From Acidobacteriaceae bacterium (lineage in GTDB: Bacteria > Acidobacteriota > Terriglobia > Terriglobales > Acidobacteriaceae): 10,338 nt of DNA. The stretch is from positions 6,761-17,098 of the forward strand of contig PMCH01000074.1 of assembly GCA_003154055.1 (NCBI GenBank). The letters are read 5' to 3'. Below are positions 7,348 to 10,338 of this stretch, piece by piece. The stretch's first letter is position 1. Each line of letters starts with the position of its first letter. The position numbers and the translations under genes are program-made. The notes beneath the pieces are model-generated. The model was given only the letters and a program-made list of their open reading frames with translations. It had not been told where the DNA came from and did no database searches.

Positions 7348-7956
7348 CTAGTAAATCCCCGGAATGAGCGCGGGCACCTTCCGCGCATATTCATCGAACT
7401 TGCTGCCGAAGGCTTCCCGTAACAACCGCTCTTCGATCCGCACCCGGATGTAGGTTCCCGAAGCAAACACCACGACCGCCAGCAGCAACCAGTTCCATCG
7501 GCTCACGGCCAGTCCGGTCGCGATGAGCATGCCGAAAATGCCTGTGTAGATCGGGTTCCTGACCAGGTGGTAAGGTCCGTCTACCACCAGTTTGTGCCCC
7601 TCGACCAGGCTCGCTGAGACCGCCCACTGTTTTCCCAGGCGGCGCACGGCGGCGTTCACCAGCCAGATGGAAAATGCGGCGATGGCCAAAGTCAGGATCG
7701 CAAGCAGGATTTCCGCCCACTGGGGCATGGGGATGATCGGTGAGTAGAACTGCCGCTGCAAGGGACGAAACCAGACGCAGAAAGATGCTGCGACCTGGAG
7801 CCCGATACCGATCAGCGCCATCTGGTCGCGCCGGGTAACCTGCCCCCTGGGTGGCCGCTTCCGCAGTAAGAACGTCAGGGCAAACAGAAACCAACAGACT
7901 ACGACCGCATACGACACAAATTGTGCGATCGGATCGACGGAGTTCCCAGTCGTCAT
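7348..7956 (-). CDS. Integral membrane methyltransferase, ICMT/PEMT-like
   Basis: This is a 202-residue inner-membrane protein. Hydrophobic segments lie at about 11-31, 46-63, 80-101 and 136-170, the last probably a helical pair. The C-terminal half has the S-adenosylmethionine-binding signature of the isoprenylcysteine carboxyl methyltransferase and phospholipid methyltransferase families: GPYHLVRNPIYTG (127-139), then RIEERLL with Glu175-Glu176, then FGSKFDEYARKV (183-194). Bacterial members methylate lipids or other small hydrophobic acceptors; the acceptor here is unknown. Arg133-Asn134-Pro135 replaces the more usual Arg-His-Pro. The ATG at 7956 has AGGGAG about nine bases upstream. The gene has its own promoter at 7999-8027 and ends six bases from the aminotransferase stop, so the transcripts converge and may overlap. 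Confidence 0.87.
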   Translation of the reverse strand: MTTGNSVDPIAQFVSYAVVVCWFLFALTFLLRKRPPRGQVTRRDQMALIGIGLQVAASFCVWFRPLQRQFYSPIIPMPQWAEILLAILTLAIAAFSIWLVNAAVRRLGKQWAVSASLVEGHKLVVDGPYHLVRNPIYTGIFGMLIATGLAVSRWNWLLLAVVVFASGTYIRVRIEERLLREAFGSKFDEYARKVPALIPGIY

Positions 7957-7998
7957 CGGTTTGGTCTCCCTGCTCGCGCCTTGAAGAACTGATTGCCG

Positions 7999-8027
7999 AA
8001 CATATGGGAACCCTTTCCCAAGGTCAA
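7999..8027 (-). promoter_or_regulatory. Sigma70-type promoter for the membrane methyltransferase
   Basis: On the minus strand TTGACC (8027-8022) is followed, after exactly 17 bases, by TATGTT (8004-7999), matching five and four of the six consensus bases. Transcription would start near 7992, giving a leader of about 36 bases that contains the ribosome binding site. This is the best promoter match noticed in the window. Confidence 0.6.
8005..8020. promoter_or_regulatory. Operator-like inverted repeat in the promoter spacer
   Basis: TGGGAA (8005-8010) and TTCCCA (8015-8020) are perfect inverted arms separated by four bases. They fill almost the whole 17-base spacer between the -35 and -10 boxes of the methyltransferase promoter. 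The position suits a dimeric regulator that blocks or adjusts RNA polymerase. The regulator is not identified and no regulator gene lies in the window. Confidence 0.45.
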
Positions 8028-8055
8028 GCCCGCCCGTGAGCGAACATCTACTGCG

Positions 8056-8091
8056 AAAAAACGAGGCTGGGCTGCCTTTTGACCGGCCTCG
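8056..8091 (-). terminator. Minus-strand hairpin plus T run, no gene visible upstream
   Basis: Read on the minus strand, CGAGGC (8091-8086) pairs with GCCTCG (8067-8062) across an 18-base loop, with two more possible G-C pairs inside. Six T residues follow (8061-8056). This fits a moderate Rho-independent terminator. It lies upstream of the methyltransferase promoter at 7999-8027, so it cannot attenuate transcripts from that promoter. It may shield that promoter from antisense read-through out of the Sel1 gene. Confidence 0.5.
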
Positions 8092-8156
8092 GGCGACACC
8101 TTCGTAACTGCGCGACCAGAGCCTTTGTTTCCTATACTTCTTGCGGAGCCTCCACC

Positions 8157-8954
8157 ATGCGCCGAACCCTGCTGTCCGTCTTTGTCGTGCTGATCAGCAT
8201 CGCCACCTTTGCCCAAAGCACTTCCCCGGAAGGCCTTTACGAGCGCGGGATGGACGCCATTTCCGGGGCCGGCCCTTCCCGCAACGACCGCGACGCCCTC
8301 GAATACTTCCGCCGCTCCGCTGAGCTCGGTTTTGGCCCGTCGCAGGTTGCTCTCGGCTACTTTTTCGAAACCGGCCAGCTCACTGCCGGCAGCCAGAGCC
8401 AGGCCGTGGATTGGTACCGAAAGGCCGCCAATCAGGGTGACGTGCTGGCTGAGTACATGCTCGGCCGCACCTACTTCCTTGGCGGAGGCATCCAGCAGGA
8501 CGTCAATGCCGCCCAGAAGTGGCTCAAATCAGCCGCCGACCAGGGCAATCCCTTTGCCGCCTATTATCTGGGGCGAATCATGGCCGACCGCGATTACACC
8601 AAGGCCCCCGCGCTCTACAAAGCCGCTGCCGACCAGGGATTGCCGCAGGCGCAGTACTACTACGCCAAGGCTCTGAAAGACGGCCGCGGGGTTGCGCAGG
8701 ATCGCTTCAATGCCTATGTCTGGTTCGTGGTCGCGCTCGACGCCGGGCAGTCCAGGGCGCAGGCCGATCTGGCTGAACTGGACGGAGGGGGAGCCCTCAC
8801 CCAGGCGCAGATCTCAGAAGCAAAAGGCCAGGCGCGCGAGTTGGAGCAGACCGTGATTCGCGCCGTGACCTCTCGGGGATGCACCGGGTGGGATGGCGAA
8901 TTCAACGACTTCCCGACCGCGCCACCGCCCAAGCTGCAGCGCTTCTGCCGATAG
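8157..8954 (+). CDS. Secreted Sel1-repeat (TPR-like) protein
   Basis: This is a 265-residue protein. Residues 1-19 form a signal peptide (MRRTLLSVFVVLISIATFA, cleavage before QST), so it is periplasmic or exported. From about residue 25 to 205 it is built of Sel1-type helical hairpins of about 30-36 residues, seen as A..WYRKAANQGD (83-95), AQKWLKSAADQGN (119-131), APALYKAAADQGL (150-162) and AYVWFVVALDAGQ (186-198), each followed by A...LG or a similar phrase. The fourth unit is short and lacks the usual glycine-rich turn. The C-terminal tail has two cysteines, Cys242 and Cys264, which could form a disulfide. Sel1 proteins usually act as protein-binding scaffolds; no partner is indicated. The ATG at 8157 has GGAG (8145-8148) eight bases upstream and begins exactly at the signal peptide. 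The frame is open further upstream to 8079, but that extension does not look coding. Confidence 0.9.
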   Translation: MRRTLLSVFVVLISIATFAQSTSPEGLYERGMDAISGAGPSRNDRDALEYFRRSAELGFGPSQVALGYFFETGQLTAGSQSQAVDWYRKAANQGDVLAEYMLGRTYFLGGGIQQDVNAAQKWLKSAADQGNPFAAYYLGRIMADRDYTKAPALYKAAADQGLPQAQYYYAKALKDGRGVAQDRFNAYVWFVVALDAGQSRAQADLAELDGGGALTQAQISEAKGQARELEQTVIRAVTSRGCTGWDGEFNDFPTAPPPKLQRFCR

Positions 8955-8991
8955 CCACTGGGCCCACTCCCGTCGCCGCCCGGTTCCAGGC

Positions 8992-9007
8992 TCAGCGGCT
9001 CCGCTGA
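8992..9007. repeat. Small hairpin downstream of the Sel1 gene
   Basis: TCAGCGG (8992-8998) and CCGCTGA (9001-9007) are perfect inverted arms separated by two bases, so the real stem would be about six pairs with a four-base loop. No T run follows, so it is not a standard terminator. The surrounding stretch, 8955-9191, holds no convincing gene or promoter. A very degenerate heptamer pattern lies at about 9067-9087. Confidence 0.35.
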
Positions 9008-9181
9008 AGGTGTGCCCCTGCCCGACCACCGCTTCCAGTTCCCACGCCGCTGGCCAAGTACCCAATGCGAGATGCCGAGTGTTGAGTTTGCCCTTTCCGC
9101 ACAACCTGCTGTGCCCGCCGTCACTGCGTTAATGTCCACCCGGGTTTAGTCCATAGGTATGAATGTCTTTATTCCATCCGC

Positions 9182-9187
9182 GGAGGG
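9182..9187 (+). promoter_or_regulatory. Ribosome binding site fixing the AsnA start
   Basis: GGAGGG lies four bases before the ATG at 9192. The in-frame ATG at 9159 has only a poor TAGG upstream and would add eleven residues. The downstream start is therefore preferred. Confidence 0.75.
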
Positions 9188-9191
9188 CTTC

Positions 9192-10334
9192 ATGTCCACT
9201 CTCACATACGACAAGCGTGCCGATCTGGCGGGACCGGGTATCGGTGACTACACAGAACTCGAACGTGTTCTCCCCACCGACTACCGTTCCTTGCTCGACC
9301 GGCGCGAAACCCAGCAGGCAATTTTCCACGTCAAACGCTATATCGAAGACAATCTGTGCAAAGAACTGAACCTGATGATGGTGGAAGTGCCGCTGATCGT
9401 GGATACCAACAGCGGCGTCAATGACATGCTCGACCGCGACGGGTCACGCACGCCGATCTCGTTCCATATTTCGAACGACCGCGGCAAGAATCCGATCGAT
9501 GCTCAGGTTGTCCAGGCGGCAACCAAGTGGAAACGCGTCGCCCTGAAGCAGTTTGATTGCAAGGCTGGCCAGGGTATCTGTACCGACATGCGGGCGGTTC
9601 GCAAGGACTACTTCCTCGACCACGACCACTCCGCTTACGTGGACCAGTGGGATTGGGAACGCGCCATCACGGCCGGCGATCGCAATATCGTTTTCCTGAA
9701 GGAAATCGTGCGCAAGATCTGGAAAGTGCTGGTCGGCGCTGAGAAGTATGCGCAGGAGTTGTTCCCGCAATTGAAAGATCCACGCTTCCCCAACCTACCC
9801 GAGGAACTCACCTTCCTGCACGCGGAGGAAATTCTCGAGATGTTCCCCGACCTGCCGCGCAAGCAGCGCGAGACGCAGATCCTGCAGAAATATCCGGCGA
9901 TCTTCATCATCGGGATCGGCTGGGCGCTGAAAGATGGCTTCCCGCATGAGAACCGCGCCGCCGATTACGACGATTGGGTCACCGATACAAGCAAGGAAAC
10001 CGGCAAGGACACGCACGGTCTTAATGGCGACATCCTGGTGTGGAACAAGGTCACCAAGCGGCGCCATGAACTCACTTCGATGGGTATCCGCGTGAACGCC
10101 GACACCCTGCGGACGCAGCTTGAAATTTCGAGCCTGCTCGGCAATCTTCATTTCCCCTATCACCAGGCCATCATCAACAACCAGATCCCGCTCTCGGTCG
10201 GCGGCGGCATCGGGCAATCACGCACCTTGATGCTGTTGCTCCGGAAAGCGCATCTGGGAGAAGTGAGTGTGACGGTGTGGCCGAAGATACTGAAGGAGAT
10301 CTGCGCGAAGAAGAATATTTTTGTACTGGAGTAG
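9192..10334 (+). CDS. asnA: Aspartate-ammonia ligase (AsnA-type asparagine synthetase)
   Basis: This 380-residue cytosolic enzyme belongs to the AsnA family, which makes asparagine from aspartate, ammonia and ATP on a class II aminoacyl-tRNA-synthetase fold. Recognisable blocks are TKWKR (111-115), YVDQWDWER (149-157), ADYDDW (257-262), GLNGDILVWN (276-285), SMGIRV (296-301) and the ATP-binding GGGIGQSR (337-344). It is longer than E. coli AsnA (330 residues): about 30 residues are added before the helix beginning RETQQAIFHVKRYIE, and there are inserts near 193-203 and 266-274. Several positions differ from the usual family sequence as remembered: HSLAKWKR reads QAATKWKR here, and RAPDYDDW reads RAADYDDW. 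The overall layout recalls Bacteroidetes-type AsnA more than the E. coli enzyme. No operon partner is visible. Asparagine synthesis is the likely role, with altered specificity not excluded. Confidence 0.92.
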   Translation: MSTLTYDKRADLAGPGIGDYTELERVLPTDYRSLLDRRETQQAIFHVKRYIEDNLCKELNLMMVEVPLIVDTNSGVNDMLDRDGSRTPISFHISNDRGKNPIDAQVVQAATKWKRVALKQFDCKAGQGICTDMRAVRKDYFLDHDHSAYVDQWDWERAITAGDRNIVFLKEIVRKIWKVLVGAEKYAQELFPQLKDPRFPNLPEELTFLHAEEILEMFPDLPRKQRETQILQKYPAIFIIGIGWALKDGFPHENRAADYDDWVTDTSKETGKDTHGLNGDILVWNKVTKRRHELTSMGIRVNADTLRTQLEISSLLGNLHFPYHQAIINNQIPLSVGGGIGQSRTLMLLLRKAHLGEVSVTVWPKILKEICAKKNIFVLE

Positions 10335-10338
10335 GGAG

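Noticed and set aside
8133..8138. TATACT as a -10 box for the Sel1 gene
   Set aside because: No -35-like hexamer stands at 16-18 bases upstream, and the implied start site would fall on the ribosome binding site.
8079..8156. A 26-residue N-terminal extension of the Sel1 protein
   Set aside because: The ATG at 8157 has a good ribosome binding site and starts right at a signal peptide. The extension has no coding character and would bury the signal sequence.
7953..8216. A minus-strand frame of 87 codons whose stop overlaps the methyltransferase start as ATGA, suggesting translational coupling
   Set aside because: Its translation is low-complexity (Gly, Ser, Lys, Gln). It overlaps the Sel1 signal peptide on the other strand, and it contains both the methyltransferase promoter and the terminator-like hairpin, so it is unlikely to be coding.
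9067..9087. A second heptamer repeat array upstream of AsnA
   Set aside because: The three possible units (GCGAGAT, GCCGAGT, GTTGAGT) differ too much from one another to call a repeat from this window alone.
1..10338. A single undescribed multi-gene system spanning the window
   Set aside because: Gene directions alternate, one strong terminator and several separate candidate promoters break the region up, and the recognised enzymes belong to different ordinary pathways. No conserved cassette structure, mobile-element boundary or defence-type gene was seen.

Overview
The window looks like a chromosomal segment from a GC-rich Gram-negative bacterium, most probably an acidobacterium (Acidobacteriota, Terriglobia-like). 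This is an inference from three signs: a very large Oar-like TonB-dependent receptor with an N-terminal carboxypeptidase-regulatory-like domain, a free-standing secreted TonB C-terminal domain protein, and short heptamer repeats between genes. No rRNA, tRNA, CRISPR array, insertion sequence or phage gene was seen.

Layout. Positions 1-3410 (minus strand) hold most of an outer-membrane TonB-dependent receptor whose C-terminus lies beyond the left edge. Just upstream of it, also on the minus strand, is a possible small two-helix membrane protein (3527-3838). Divergent from that, an aldehyde dehydrogenase (3928-5466, plus) has a strong ribosome binding site, a candidate promoter and a clear Rho-independent terminator built next to a small heptamer repeat. 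Next come a secreted TonB C-terminal domain protein (5649-6035, plus) and an AlaA-type alanine aminotransferase (6133-7341, plus). The aminotransferase converges, with 6 bases between stop codons, on a membrane methyltransferase of the ICMT/PEMT type (7348-7956, minus). The methyltransferase is divergent from a secreted Sel1-repeat protein (8157-8954, plus). The window ends with an AsnA-type aspartate-ammonia ligase (9192-10334, plus), complete to its stop codon.

How the genes relate. This looks like a run of mostly single-gene units rather than one pathway. The aminotransferase and AsnA both belong to amino-acid nitrogen metabolism (glutamate/alanine and aspartate/asparagine), but other genes, some on the opposite strand, lie between them. 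The receptor and the TonB-domain protein both belong to envelope transport, but lie on opposite strands and need not be partners.

The most interesting non-coding region is 7957-8156, between the methyltransferase and the Sel1 gene. It has a good sigma70-like promoter for the methyltransferase with a perfect inverted repeat filling its spacer. Behind that promoter is a minus-strand hairpin followed by six T residues, with no gene visible upstream for it to terminate. I found no convincing evidence of a wholly new multi-gene system; the points of interest are local.
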